64,000 bases of DNA, from assembly GCF_900111885.1 (NCBI RefSeq), contig NZ_FOKG01000001.1:62001-126000 (forward strand), written 5' to 3'. Positions within the stretch are counted from its first letter, which is position 1. Every line of letters starts with the position of its first letter. The notes beneath the pieces are model-generated. The model had not been told where the DNA came from, did not search any database, and saw nothing but the letters and a program-made list of their open reading frames with translations. Below are positions 42,233 to 50,717 of the stretch, one piece after another. The translations under genes and the position numbers were made by a program. Source of the DNA: Amycolatopsis marina (lineage in GTDB: Bacteria; Actinomycetota; Actinomycetes; Mycobacteriales; Pseudonocardiaceae).

Positions 42233-43792
42233 TCAGGTTCGCGAACGGGCCTTTCGGACGTCCACCCTCCCGGCCTTGACGTCGGCGCGCAGGTCCTTGA
42301 CGAAGCCGACACACATGGCGATGAGGACGAGCACGAAGGGCGACGCGACCACGATCGCTCCCCACTGGAGGGCATCGAGCCCGCCGACGATGAGCAACAT
42401 CAGCGCGACGAGGCCGACGAGCAGCCCCCAGCACACCGTCAGCCACTTCTTCGGGTCGGGATTACCCTTCGAGGAGAACGTGCCCAGCACGATCGCGCCC
42501 GCGTCGGCACCACTGACGAAGAACACGGCGGCGAGCACGACCACAGCGAGGCTGGTCACCGTGGCCAGCGGGAACGCCTGGAGCACCTCGAACAGGGCGG
42601 CCTCAGCACTCTCGCCCGCCGCGGAGGCGACGTCGACCTCGCCGGAGAACTGCAGGTCCAGTGAGGTGCCACCGAGCACCGAGAACCAGACCACGGTGGC
42701 GACGCTCGGCGCGATGAGCACACCGAGCACGTACTCCCGGATCGTGCGCCCGCGGGAGATCTTGGCGAGGAAACTGCCCACATAGGGTGCCCAGGAGATC
42801 CCCCATGCCCAGAAGAAGATCGTCCAGTTCTGCATCCAGGTGCCGTCGTCGAACGCACCGGTCTGGAAGGACATCGGCAGGAAGTTGAACAGGTAACCGC
42901 CCAGCGCCTCGGACAGCAGGTCGAAGATGAACTTGAACGGCCCGAGCAGGAGAAGGAACAGCATCAGCCCGATCGCCAGCACGACGTTGAAATCGGCGAG
43001 GCGTTTGATCCCCCTGTCCACTCCGGCGACAGCGGAGAACACAAAGGCGATGGTCAGCAGTCCGACCACGAGCACCAGGACGAAGGTGGAGCTCTGGATG
43101 CCACCGACGAACCGCAGGCCGGCGATGATCTGCAGGGTGCCGAGACCGAGGGTCACCGCGTTGCCGACCAGTGTCGTCACGATCACCCAGGTGTCGATGC
43201 TCCTGCCGACCCCGCCGTCCGCGCGATCGCCGAGCAGCGGTCGCAGCGTCGACGTCACCAGCGAACTGCGGCCCTTGTTCATGGTCGTGTAGGCGAAGGT
43301 GAGACCGGCGACGCCGAAGAACGCCCACGGGTGCAGTGCCCAGTGGAAGATCGAGTACTGCATCCCGACGACCGCGGCCTCTTCGGTGCGCGGTGCGGGC
43401 CCACCGGGTGGCGGCTCGGCGTACAGCAGGACCGGCTCATAGGCGCCGTAGAAGATCAGGCCGATGCCCACACCGAGGGCGAACATCATCGAGATCCAGG
43501 AGAACGTGGAGTACTCCGGACGATCATCCGGCTTGCCGAGTCTGATCCTGCCGAAGCGACTGAAGGCCAGGTAGAGGATGAAGAACACGAACCCGGCGGT
43601 GGCGAGCACGAAGACCCAGCCGAACCAGTCCGCGATGAACGCGTAGACGTGCAGACCGGCCACCCGCAACTGGTCACTGAAGATCAGACCGACGGCGAGA
43701 AAGATGATCGCGAGCGACGCCGCGACGACCGTAACCGGCAGGTCGATGCCCGCACGCCAGCCCTGCCTTGCGGAGTTCTTGTCCGAGGACAC
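42233..43792 (-). CDS. BCCT-family transporter
   Basis: 519 residues with twelve transmembrane segments. The BCCT signature is clear: NWTIFFWAWGISWAPYVGSF followed by FLAKISRGRTIREYVLGVL, and GLIFYGAYEPVLLYAEPP in TM3. BCCT carriers take up quaternary amines such as glycine betaine, choline, carnitine or ectoine, usually with Na+ or H+. The gene starts 4 bp after the end of a solute-binding lipoprotein gene, which is unusual because BCCT carriers normally act alone. No ABC permease or ATPase gene is near. A joint role in compatible-solute uptake is inferred. Confidence 0.92.
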   Translation of the reverse strand: MSSDKNSARQGWRAGIDLPVTVVAASLAIIFLAVGLIFSDQLRVAGLHVYAFIADWFGWVFVLATAGFVFFILYLAFSRFGRIRLGKPDDRPEYSTFSWISMMFALGVGIGLIFYGAYEPVLLYAEPPPGGPAPRTEEAAVVGMQYSIFHWALHPWAFFGVAGLTFAYTTMNKGRSSLVTSTLRPLLGDRADGGVGRSIDTWVIVTTLVGNAVTLGLGTLQIIAGLRFVGGIQSSTFVLVLVVGLLTIAFVFSAVAGVDRGIKRLADFNVVLAIGLMLFLLLLGPFKFIFDLLSEALGGYLFNFLPMSFQTGAFDDGTWMQNWTIFFWAWGISWAPYVGSFLAKISRGRTIREYVLGVLIAPSVATVVWFSVLGGTSLDLQFSGEVDVASAAGESAEAALFEVLQAFPLATVTSLAVVVLAAVFFVSGADAGAIVLGTFSSKGNPDPKKWLTVCWGLLVGLVALMLLIVGGLDALQWGAIVVASPFVLVLIAMCVGFVKDLRADVKAGRVDVRKARSRT

Positions 43793-43796
43793 CCGG

Positions 43797-44777
43797 TCAC
43801 CTCGGCAACGGGTCGAGGTAGGCGCCTGCCGTACCGGTTCGGCACAACTGCTCGGTCGTGACGTCCGACGGTGGCATCTCTGCCCTGGTGAAGCCGTACG
43901 GTTCGGTGAGCGGCAGAATCCTGCCCTCCCGGCGGAGCGCCGTCAGTTCGGAGTTGAACGCGTCCCGCAGCGCCTGATCGGTCTTGCGGAACGCCGCACC
44001 CCCGCAGCCGAGCTGGGGCTGCCCTTCCACGGCAGGCACGAACGGGTCCAGCACCTCGACCAGTTCGGCGGGCTCCCCGCCGTCGAGGGCGGGGTCGTCG
44101 GGCCTGTCCGGTGGCGGTTCCTGCGCGCGCAAGGAGTCCACGAGCGCCCGCAGCGACACGCTGGTCAGGGTGAAGGCGTCCGCATCGTTCTCCGCCACCG
44201 CCTCCACACCTTCGCGCTGAGAAGCGACCACCCTCAGCCGCTCTCGCGCAACGCCTGCGGCAGCGGCATAGCTCTGCTCCGCGGTCCCGCCGAGCACGGC
44301 CAGTTTCGCCTCCCTGGCCGCGACCGACGCGTAGTCGCTCAGCCCGACCGGATTTCCCTTCCGGACGAGCAGAGCCGCCCGGGCGCAGTAGATCGGCGCG
44401 GAGAACAGGGCCAGATCGCATCGCGGCCCGCCGATGAACATCCCGGCAGCGACGGCGTCGTACCTGCCGGAGTTGAGGCCTTCGAGCAGGTAACGGAAGA
44501 GCGTCCGGACGCCCACCACCTCGACTCCCTCGCCGACCAGACGCTCGAACACCACTCGGTGCACGGCGGGCAGCGCGCCGAGCAGGCCGTCGTCCTCGTA
44601 GGCGAAGGGCCGTTCACCCGCATGACCGAGCCGGACAACTCCCTCCCGCCTGATCCGCTCGAGGGTGTCGCCGAAACCGAGTTCGGCGCATGCCGTCGTG
44701 AGGCCGGAGGTCATCGCGACGGCGCCGGTGGCGAGCCCGGCTCGGAGAATCTCCCGCCGGGACCAGGGTCCCCGCAT
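43797..44777 (-). CDS. Solute-binding lipoprotein (EhuB-like), partner of BCCT transporter
   Basis: 326 residues from ATG 44777 (GTG 44783 also possible). The signal peptide has a twin-arginine start (SRREILRAG) and a Cys after LTTA, a lipobox, so it is a Tat-exported lipoprotein. The rest is a type II periplasmic-binding fold: RREGVVRLGHAGERPFAYED, LLEGLNSGRYDAVAAGMFI and AFRKTDQALRDAFNSELTAL are typical of amino-acid/ectoine-binding proteins such as EhuB. No ABC subunits follow; instead a BCCT carrier gene begins after 4 bp. It probably captures a compatible solute for that carrier, or senses it. Confidence 0.88.
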   Translation of the reverse strand: MRGPWSRREILRAGLATGAVAMTSGLTTACAELGFGDTLERIRREGVVRLGHAGERPFAYEDDGLLGALPAVHRVVFERLVGEGVEVVGVRTLFRYLLEGLNSGRYDAVAAGMFIGGPRCDLALFSAPIYCARAALLVRKGNPVGLSDYASVAAREAKLAVLGGTAEQSYAAAAGVARERLRVVASQREGVEAVAENDADAFTLTSVSLRALVDSLRAQEPPPDRPDDPALDGGEPAELVEVLDPFVPAVEGQPQLGCGGAAFRKTDQALRDAFNSELTALRREGRILPLTEPYGFTRAEMPPSDVTTEQLCRTGTAGAYLDPLPR

Positions 44778-44922
44778 TACCACGTCGCCCCTCCCGACTG
44801 CTGAACAACCACGTCCGCACTTACCCGTTCCAAGCGGACTCAATCTTCGGTCCTGCCCGCAGGCGGCGCAGTGCGACTAGGGTCGGGATGAACAGCACCG
44901 CCGCCGTCCCCGGGAGGGCCCG

Positions 44923-45114
44923 ATGAAACCGTGGTTGCTGCTCACTGCCGGAATTCTGCTGCTCACCCTCGGGGCGATCTGGGGGCTGCAGGGCATCGGG
45001 GTGATCACCGGAAGCCCGATGACCGGGCAGAAACTCTGGTTCGGTATCGGCCTGGTGTGCGCGGTCGCGGGCCTGGCGTTGATGGCGGCAGGCACCCGCC
45101 GGACCAGCCGCTGA
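44923..45114 (+). CDS. Small two-helix membrane protein
   Basis: 63 residues with GGGAGGG before ATG 44923. Two hydrophobic segments (LLLTAGILLLTLGAIWGLQG and LWFGIGLVCAVAGLALMAAG) around a GSPMTGQ loop. A short, conserved actinobacterial type without known function. It stands between divergent and convergent neighbours with no clear partner. Confidence 0.7.
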   Translation: MKPWLLLTAGILLLTLGAIWGLQGIGVITGSPMTGQKLWFGIGLVCAVAGLALMAAGTRRTSR

Positions 45115-45166
45115 GCCCAACGAGACGCTTCGCGACGCTGAGCCCGCCCGTCACGCTTCGCGCCGT

Positions 45167-45622
45167 TCAGGCGGTCTCCACCCGGAACACCGGGTAGCCG
45201 GGAGCGATTTCCCTGAGCTTCTCGGTGGGGGCACTGGCGTCGACTCCGTCGAAGAACATTCCCACCTCGAACGCCCAGCGCTTGAGGTAGGCGCGGAGCA
45301 GTTCCGGCTTGGCGTCGTCGTCCAGCTCCATGGCCGTGAACGTCTCCGCACGCCTGCCGAGGCGTAGTTCACCACCACCCGCGGCGCGGAGGTTGCGCAC
45401 CCACTGGGTCCGGCCGCGTGGCGCCACGAGATACCGCTCGCCCTCGAAGGTCATCAGGTTCACCGGGTTCGTGCGCCACTGCCCGCTCTTCCGCCCCCGC
45501 ACCGCGAGCACCCGGCTGCCCCACAGGCTGATCCCGAGCCGAGTCAGGCCGGAGACCGTCCTGTGCAGGATGGCCTCGTAGCGCTTGGGCTCGATGTACC
45601 GGTGCGCGTTGTCCTGGGTCAT
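45167..45622 (-). CDS. Nitroreductase-family deazaflavin-dependent oxidoreductase
   Basis: 151 residues from ATG 45622. Split-barrel features of the Ddn/FDR family: LAVRGRKSGQWRTNPVNLMT with the cofactor-phosphate-binding KSG, RGRTQWVRNLRAAGGGELRL. These enzymes use coenzyme F420 to reduce quinones, nitro compounds or unsaturated lipids. The gene diverges from a TetR gene and is flanked by four operator-like palindromes, so it is probably the main target of that regulator. Confidence 0.88.
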   Translation of the reverse strand: MTQDNAHRYIEPKRYEAILHRTVSGLTRLGISLWGSRVLAVRGRKSGQWRTNPVNLMTFEGERYLVAPRGRTQWVRNLRAAGGGELRLGRRAETFTAMELDDDAKPELLRAYLKRWAFEVGMFFDGVDASAPTEKLREIAPGYPVFRVETA

Positions 45623-45642
45623 CACGTTCTCCCTCACTTTGC

Positions 45643-45729
45643 GAGAGCGGTGCTCTCTGTTGTGGCACAGTCAAACAAGAGCGCCGCTCTCTGTCAAGAG
45701 CGCCGCTCTTTATTTGGTGCGCCGCTCTC
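45643..45729. promoter_or_regulatory. Cluster of TetR operator-like palindromes
   Basis: GAGAGCGGTGCTCTC (45643-45657), AGAGCGCCGCTCT (45678-45690), AAGAGCGCCGCTCTT (45696-45710) and a half site GCGCCGCTCTC (about 45719-45729) share arms AGAGC/GCTCT. All lie between the divergent deazaflavin enzyme and TetR genes. Confidence 0.8.
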
Positions 45730-45741
45730 CTGTCTGGCACA

Positions 45742-46470
45742 GTGTCCGGCGTGACCAGCAGCCGCACCGCCCGCCAGCGAGCACGAGCCGAGCTGACCCA
45801 GGAAATCAAGGACAGGGCTCGCAGACAGCTCGCCGAAGTGGGCGCCGACGGCCTTTCCCTCAGGGCCGTGGCACGGGAGCTGGGCATGGTTTCCTCAGCC
45901 CTCTACCGCTACTTCGCCAGCCGGGACCAACTGCTGACCGCGTTGATCATCGACGCCTACAACGCGCTGGGCGACACCGCGGAGGCAGCCGTCGAAACGG
46001 CGGACACGGCTCACGAGCAGTGGCTGGCGCTCTGCCACGCCGTGCGGGGATGGGCGAAGGCGAACCCGCACGAGTACGCGCTCATCTACGGCTCCCCGAT
46101 CCCGGGCTACCAGGCGCCGGAGGACACCATCGCTCCCGCCAGCCGGGTCGCGATCGCCTTCATCGGCATCCTGGCCAGGGACGAGGCCGAGCACGGCCTG
46201 CGCCCGCCGCTGCCCGGTCCCGAGCTCACCCCGGTGCTCGATGGTCAGCTACGGCGACTTGCCGCCGACCTGGCACCCGATCTGCCGCCGGAGGCACTGG
46301 GCAGAGCCATCTTCGCTTGGACCCAGCTGTTCGGCATGATCAGCTTCGAGTTGTTCGGGCAACTGGTCGGCAGCGTCGACCCAGCAGACGAGTTCTTCGC
46401 CCACTCGGCCAGTCAGCTGGCGGAGTTCGTCGGACTCCGGAGGCAGCAAGGAGAACCGTGCACGCAGTAA
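45742..46470 (+). CDS. TetR-family regulator of deazaflavin enzyme and symporter
   Basis: 242 residues from GTG 45742 (GTG 45751 gives 239). HTH: ELTQEIKDRARRQLAEVGAD, LSLRAVARELGMVSSALYRYFASRDQLL. The C-terminal domain is of the TetR_C_25-like (WHG) type (HEYALIYGSPIPGYQAPED). It overlaps the symporter gene by 13 bp and is divergent from the deazaflavin oxidoreductase; the operator cluster at 45643-45729 implies autoregulation and control of both. The inducer is unknown but may be the substrate of those proteins. Confidence 0.88.
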   Translation: MSGVTSSRTARQRARAELTQEIKDRARRQLAEVGADGLSLRAVARELGMVSSALYRYFASRDQLLTALIIDAYNALGDTAEAAVETADTAHEQWLALCHAVRGWAKANPHEYALIYGSPIPGYQAPEDTIAPASRVAIAFIGILARDEAEHGLRPPLPGPELTPVLDGQLRRLAADLAPDLPPEALGRAIFAWTQLFGMISFELFGQLVGSVDPADEFFAHSASQLAEFVGLRRQQGEPCTQ

Positions 46471-47378
46471 AGACAGTCAGCGCCTTCGTCGGCCGCTGGT
46501 TCGCACTGATCGTCGTACTCGCGGGCGCGGCGGCGATGGCGTTCCCCAGCTCTTTCGACGGATGGGGTCCCGCGGTTCCGTGGCTGCTCGCGGTGATCAT
46601 GTTCGGCATGGGCATGACGCTGCGCGGCAGCGACTTCGCCTACGTCGCCAAGCGCCCGGTCGCGTTCGCCATCGGCGTCGGCGCTCAGTTCGTGGTCATG
46701 CCCGCACTGGGCTGGGCCATCGCGAACGGCCTCCAGCTCTCGCCGGACCTCGCGGCCGGCGTGATCCTGGTCGCCTGCGCCCCGGGCGGCACGGCGTCAA
46801 ACGTGATCGTCTACCTGTCCAAGGGCGACACCGCACTGTCGGTGGCGATGACCTCGGTGTCCACCCTCCTCGCCCCGCTGCTCACCCCCGCGCTCGTCCT
46901 GCTGCTGGCCGGGGAGTACCTGCCGGTGGGCTTCGGCGATCTCTTCGTGTCGATCATCAAGGTCGTCCTCGCCCCGGTGCTGCTCGGCCTGCTGCTGCGC
47001 CGCCTCGCCGCCCGCGCCATCGAGAACGTCCTGCCCGTGCTCCCGCTGGTCTCGGTCGCCGGTATCGCGCTCGTCGTGATGATCGTCGTCGCGGCCAGCG
47101 CCCCGACACTGGCCACGGTCGGCGTACTCGTCCTGGTCACGGTGGTCCTGCACAACCTGCTCGGCCTTTCGCTCGGCTACGCCGTCGCCCGCGCCTGTCG
47201 ACTGCCGGAACCGGCGCGCCGGGCGATCAGCATCGAGGTCGGGATGCAGAACTCCGGTCTGGCCGCGAGTCTCGCGACGACCCACTTCAACCCCGCGGCC
47301 GCGCTTCCCGCCGCGATCTTCTCCGTCTGGCACAACGTCTCCGGATCGCTCCTCGCAAGTTACTGGGCCCGAAAGTAA
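46458..47378 (+). CDS. Bile acid:sodium symporter-family transporter
   Basis: 306 residues from GTG 46458 with AAGGAG six bases before it, overlapping the TetR gene by 13 bp. Nine to ten transmembrane segments; BASS motifs are present: VIMFGMGMTLRGSDFAYV, LVACAPGGTASNVIVYLSKG with the Na+-site region, and SIEVGMQNSGLAASLATTHF in the second repeat. The family moves organic anions such as bile acids, pantoate or pyruvate, with Na+. Substrate unknown; expression is tied to the TetR regulator. Confidence 0.9.
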   Translation: MHAVKTVSAFVGRWFALIVVLAGAAAMAFPSSFDGWGPAVPWLLAVIMFGMGMTLRGSDFAYVAKRPVAFAIGVGAQFVVMPALGWAIANGLQLSPDLAAGVILVACAPGGTASNVIVYLSKGDTALSVAMTSVSTLLAPLLTPALVLLLAGEYLPVGFGDLFVSIIKVVLAPVLLGLLLRRLAARAIENVLPVLPLVSVAGIALVVMIVVAASAPTLATVGVLVLVTVVLHNLLGLSLGYAVARACRLPEPARRAISIEVGMQNSGLAASLATTHFNPAAALPAAIFSVWHNVSGSLLASYWARK

Positions 47379-47384
47379 ATTGCG

Positions 47385-47399
47385 CACAATTTAATTGTG
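47385..47399. promoter_or_regulatory. OhrR operator
   Basis: CACAATTTAATTGTG is a perfect 15-bp palindrome of the OhrR type (compare TACAATT-AATTGTA). It ends 15 bp before the ohrR start and would control ohrR-ohr. Confidence 0.88.
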
Positions 47400-47414
47400 G
47401 ACTAGGTTGGCGTC

Positions 47415-47870
47415 ATGTCCGACGCCAACCGCGCACTGCTGCTCGAGGAGCAGGTGTGCTTCGCGCTCTACGCGGCTTCCAGGGCGGTCACCGACACCTA
47501 TCGCCCACTGTTGTCCGAGCTCGACCTCACCTATCCCCAGTACCTGGTCCTGCTCGTGCTGTGGGAGCGCGACGGGCGGCCGGTCAAGGAGATCGCCGCT
47601 GATCTGCACCTCGACTACGGCACCGTCTCGCCGCTGCTGAAACGGCTGCAGGCCAGGGGACTGCTCACCCGCGAGCGGCTGGCTGGCGACGAGCGCAGCG
47701 TGACGGTGAACCTGACCGACGAAGGTAGGGCGCTACGCGAGCGAGCCGCGCCGATCCCTTCGGCGATGAGCTGCAGCATCGGCCTCGACGAGACCACCCG
47801 GCGGGACCTGATCCGAACCCTGCGCGACCTCACCGAGGCCGTGCGAAGCACACCGACAGAAGGAGATTGA
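47415..47870 (+). CDS. ohrR: Organic peroxide sensor OhrR (MarR family)
   Basis: 151 residues. Winged-helix MarR fold; the reactive Cys of OhrR is in LLLEEQVCFALYAASRAVTD near residue 15, followed by the conserved tyrosines (YAASR, YRPLL, YPQYLVLL). DNA-recognition region DLHLDYGTVSPLLKRLQARG. Oxidation by organic hydroperoxides releases the protein from DNA and induces ohr, which begins one base after the ohrR stop. A perfect operator lies just upstream. A second Cys near residue 117 could be the resolving partner. Confidence 0.93.
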   Translation: MSDANRALLLEEQVCFALYAASRAVTDTYRPLLSELDLTYPQYLVLLVLWERDGRPVKEIAADLHLDYGTVSPLLKRLQARGLLTRERLAGDERSVTVNLTDEGRALRERAAPIPSAMSCSIGLDETTRRDLIRTLRDLTEAVRSTPTEGD

Positions 47871-47871
47871 A

Positions 47872-48303
47872 ATGCCGAGTCGCGACGCCACCACCCACTG
47901 GGAAGGCGGCCTGCAGTCCGGAAAGGGCACCGTCACCCTCGATTCCTCGAACGCCGGGCAGTTCCCGGTGTCGTTCCCGACGCGGGCGGGCGACCCCGAG
48001 GGCCAGACCAGCCCCGAGGAACTGATCGCCGCCGCGCACTCCTCCTGTCTGGCGATGAACCTCTCCGGAGTCCTGGAGAAGGAGAACCTCACCGCGACCT
48101 CGCTGGACGTGAGCGCGGAGGTCACCCTCGGCCCGGACACCAACGGCTTCAAGATCAGCGGAATCGCGATCACCCTGCGCGCCAACGTGGACGGTGTCGA
48201 CGAGGAGAAGTTCCAGCAGTTCGCCAAGGCGGCGAAGGACGGCTGCCCGGTGAGCAAAGCGCTCTCCGGAACCACCATCACGCTGGACGCCGCACTCGCC
48301 TGA
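47872..48303 (+). CDS. ohr: Organic hydroperoxide resistance protein (OsmC/Ohr)
   Basis: 143 residues. OsmC fold with the two redox-active cysteines in AAAHSSCLAMNLSGVL (near residue 60) and AKDGCPVSKAL (near 125), and the activating Arg in PTRAG. It reduces organic and fatty-acid hydroperoxides in a thiol-dependent way. Cotranscribed with ohrR. A 12-bp stem terminator follows immediately. Confidence 0.93.
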   Translation: MPSRDATTHWEGGLQSGKGTVTLDSSNAGQFPVSFPTRAGDPEGQTSPEELIAAAHSSCLAMNLSGVLEKENLTATSLDVSAEVTLGPDTNGFKISGIAITLRANVDGVDEEKFQQFAKAAKDGCPVSKALSGTTITLDAALA

Positions 48304-48308
48304 GGGGA

Positions 48309-48355
48309 CACGAGGAGTGGAAACGGCCTAGTTTCGGCCGTCCCCACTCCTCGTG
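48309..48355. terminator. Bidirectional terminator between ohr and chitosanase genes
   Basis: CACGAGGAGTGG and CCACTCCTCGTG form a perfect 12-bp outer stem; inside, CGGCC/GGCCG pairs again. It separates two convergent genes. Confidence 0.85.
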
Positions 48356-48360
48356 CACTG

Positions 48361-49497
48361 CTACTTGCCCGACTGAAGCGCGGCCCACGTCTTGGAGCCG
48401 ACGATCCCGTCCGAACCGAGCCCACGCGAGGACTGGTAACTCTTCACCGCCGAGGTGCTCTTCGGCCCGAAGTGACTGTCGACCGCCAGCTTGGCGCTCG
48501 TCGCGGCATTCAACGAACGCTGCAACCTGCTCACCGCACTACCACTGGAGCCGTTCTGCAGCGTCGGCGTGCTGCCCCGCGAGAGCAGCGCCGTCCAGGT
48601 GTGTGAATCCACCGTCCCATTCGCCGGCAATCCCACCTTGGCCTGGAACTTCTTCACCGCTGCGACCGTCGCATCGTCCATGGTGCCGTTCGGATCACCT
48701 TCACCGAAGTCGTGCCCGGCAGCACGCAGAAGACACTGGGCGATGCTCGCCTGGGCGTTGGTCGAGCCCGGAGCCAGCTTCGAGTAACTGCTGCGGTTCA
48801 ATTGGACACTGATGCAGCTCTTGCGACCGGACACGAGGTCGGCGGCGGCCTGCTGGCCCTTGCTCACCGCGTCGGCGTGGTTCTCGATCGGGCTCGCCTT
48901 CACTCCGGGGAAAGCGATGTAGTCCACGACTTTGCCGGAGACGCCGCCGGTGCGCGGATTGGGGTTGATACCCAACGCCTTGGCCAGCGCGTAGGAGCCC
49001 TCCCCGATCGCATCCTTCGGTCCCCGGTCACCGACGACCGCGTAGACGACCTTTCCCTTGTAGACAACCGCGACGACAGTTCCGCCAGGGACATTGGATT
49101 GGTCGTGATTCCACGTCGACGTGGCCTGGGGCACCACGACGAACGGCAGCTTGTCCGCGATCAGTGGCTTGCCGTCCGACTGTGGGAACGACGTCTGCGG
49201 CTGGAAGTACGGGTCCGTCGACTTGTTGCAGTTCGTGGTGCGCTGGCCGTCGCAGTCGATGGTCATCCCAGAGCGCCAGTGCACCGCGTTTCCGGTGGCA
49301 CACACGGGAACCGTCCGTGATTGACCGCTGCGCTCGCCGTACTTGCCGTTCGAGATCTGCTCGGTGCAGTTCTGCACCGCCCCGCTCAGCTGGTCACCGG
49401 TCGGCGGATCGGCCGCCTGTGCCGGTGCGGTCGCGATAGCCGTGGCTCCACCGGCGACCAGGAGCCCGACCGCCAGTTTCGCCAGAATCCTTCGCAT
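48361..49497 (-). CDS. Secreted GH75 chitosanase with two peptidoglycan-binding repeats
   Basis: 378 residues from ATG 49497 (AAAGGA at six bases; ATG 49503 also in frame). Signal peptide LAVGLLVAGGATAIATAPAQA. Residues about 40-220 match the GH75 fungal-type chitosanase fold: MTIDCDGQRTTNCN, LPFVVVPQATSTWN, VVAVVYKGKVVYAVVGDRGP and KDAIGEGSYALAKALGI with catalytic Asp/Glu candidates. The C-terminal 150 residues hold two PG_binding_1 repeats like those of the gene at 1000-2766. Start lies 19 bp after the NlpC/P60 gene. It would cut chitosan or deacetylated glycan outside the cell. Confidence 0.87.
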   Translation of the reverse strand: MRRILAKLAVGLLVAGGATAIATAPAQAADPPTGDQLSGAVQNCTEQISNGKYGERSGQSRTVPVCATGNAVHWRSGMTIDCDGQRTTNCNKSTDPYFQPQTSFPQSDGKPLIADKLPFVVVPQATSTWNHDQSNVPGGTVVAVVYKGKVVYAVVGDRGPKDAIGEGSYALAKALGINPNPRTGGVSGKVVDYIAFPGVKASPIENHADAVSKGQQAAADLVSGRKSCISVQLNRSSYSKLAPGSTNAQASIAQCLLRAAGHDFGEGDPNGTMDDATVAAVKKFQAKVGLPANGTVDSHTWTALLSRGSTPTLQNGSSGSAVSRLQRSLNAATSAKLAVDSHFGPKSTSAVKSYQSSRGLGSDGIVGSKTWAALQSGK

Positions 49498-49516
49498 CGT
49501 CATTCCTTTCCACCGC

Positions 49517-50566
49517 TCACTTACCCGCTTGAAGTGCGGCCCAGGTGTTCGGGCCGACGATTCCGTCCGAACCGAGTTTCCGGGAGGACTGGTAGTTCTT
49601 AACCGCTGTGGTCGTCTTCGGGCCGAACTGACCGTCGACGTCAAGGCCCGCGTTCGTCGCGGCGTTGAGGGAACGCTGCACCCGGCTCACCGCGCTGCCC
49701 GTCGACCCGTCCTGCACCATCGGCGTGCTGCCGCGCGACAGCAGCGCCGTCCAGGTGTGCGAATCCACCGTGCCGTTCGACGGCAGGCCGACCTTGGTCT
49801 GGTACTGCTTCACAGCGCTGGTCATGGTCGCGTCGAAGGTCCCGCTCGGTCCGTCCGCGCCGGTGTTGAAGCCGGCCCCGGCAAGCAGGCATTGTGCGGC
49901 CTTGACCAGTTCGCCCTTCGCTCCTTCCGCGAGCTGGGTGTAGGACTTGTGGTTCTCGTTCACCACGGCGCAGGTCTTCGCGTCGCCCTCGATCACGTTC
50001 TTGTAGCGGATAGCGGTAAATTTCGAGGTCCAGCTGGCCGACCAGGTGCGCTGTGCGGCAACGGTTCCGGTCCGATACTCCTCACGGACCACCGCCTGCG
50101 TCTTGGCCGAGTCGGCCCACCTGACGAAAATGGCGATGTGCTGCACACTACTGCCGTGCACCCAGAGTGCGTCACCGGGAAGCAGTTTGGACTTACTGAT
50201 TCTGGTCGCGACCTCCATGATGTTCCCGGTCCAGCGAACGTTCTTCAGCCCCCAGGCCATCGAGACATAACCGGAGCAGTCCTGGCGGTACCGGCCGTAC
50301 TGGTTGGTGTGCCACTTGCTCTGGCTGTAGGGGACACGCTCGTCGATCCAGCTCTGCGCCCGCGTGAGTATGTCGGTCCTGGTCAGTTTCAGGTCCGAGG
50401 TCGGATGACCGGCGACGCCGACCTCGGCCTGGATACCGGTCGCCTCGCTCGATGGCGCGGACGCTTGGGCTCCTGCCACCGGGCTTCCCGCGCAAAGCAG
50501 TCCTGTCAGGACCGTTGCCACTCCTGCGGTCCTGATTCTGTTGCGTATTGAACGACTGACTCTCAT
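49517..50566 (-). CDS. Secreted NlpC/P60-like amidase with two peptidoglycan-binding repeats
   Basis: 349 residues with signal peptide (AGVATVLTGLLCAGSPVAGA). Catalytic region: YRQDCSGYVSMAWGL holds the Cys of NlpC/P60-like peptidases, and LWVHGSSVQHIAIFVRW the His. The C-terminal half is the same linker plus two PG_binding_1 repeats as in the adjacent GH75 protein (AVKQYQTKVGLPSNGTVDSH, DGIVGPNTWAALQAGK). Expected role: hydrolysis of wall peptide bonds. It forms an operon with the GH75 gene. GGAGAGGGCAT lies before ATG 50566. Confidence 0.87.
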   Translation of the reverse strand: MRVSRSIRNRIRTAGVATVLTGLLCAGSPVAGAQASAPSSEATGIQAEVGVAGHPTSDLKLTRTDILTRAQSWIDERVPYSQSKWHTNQYGRYRQDCSGYVSMAWGLKNVRWTGNIMEVATRISKSKLLPGDALWVHGSSVQHIAIFVRWADSAKTQAVVREEYRTGTVAAQRTWSASWTSKFTAIRYKNVIEGDAKTCAVVNENHKSYTQLAEGAKGELVKAAQCLLAGAGFNTGADGPSGTFDATMTSAVKQYQTKVGLPSNGTVDSHTWTALLSRGSTPMVQDGSTGSAVSRVQRSLNAATNAGLDVDGQFGPKTTTAVKNYQSSRKLGSDGIVGPNTWAALQAGK

Positions 50567-50717
50567 ATGCCCTCTCCTCGCCGAAGCGGATAGGACATAT
50601 CTACCGGATAAAACAGCGTTTTCAGCCGATCGGAATGAAAGACGAAAACGGCCAAAATAAGCGAAAGATCCACTTGACCAATGTTGGGAAAATTATGGAT
50701 CCAGGATGAGAACCCAG

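Noticed and set aside
42233..44777. Ectoine ABC transporter (ehu) operon
   Set aside because: Only the binding protein is present; the partner is a BCCT carrier, not ABC permeases.
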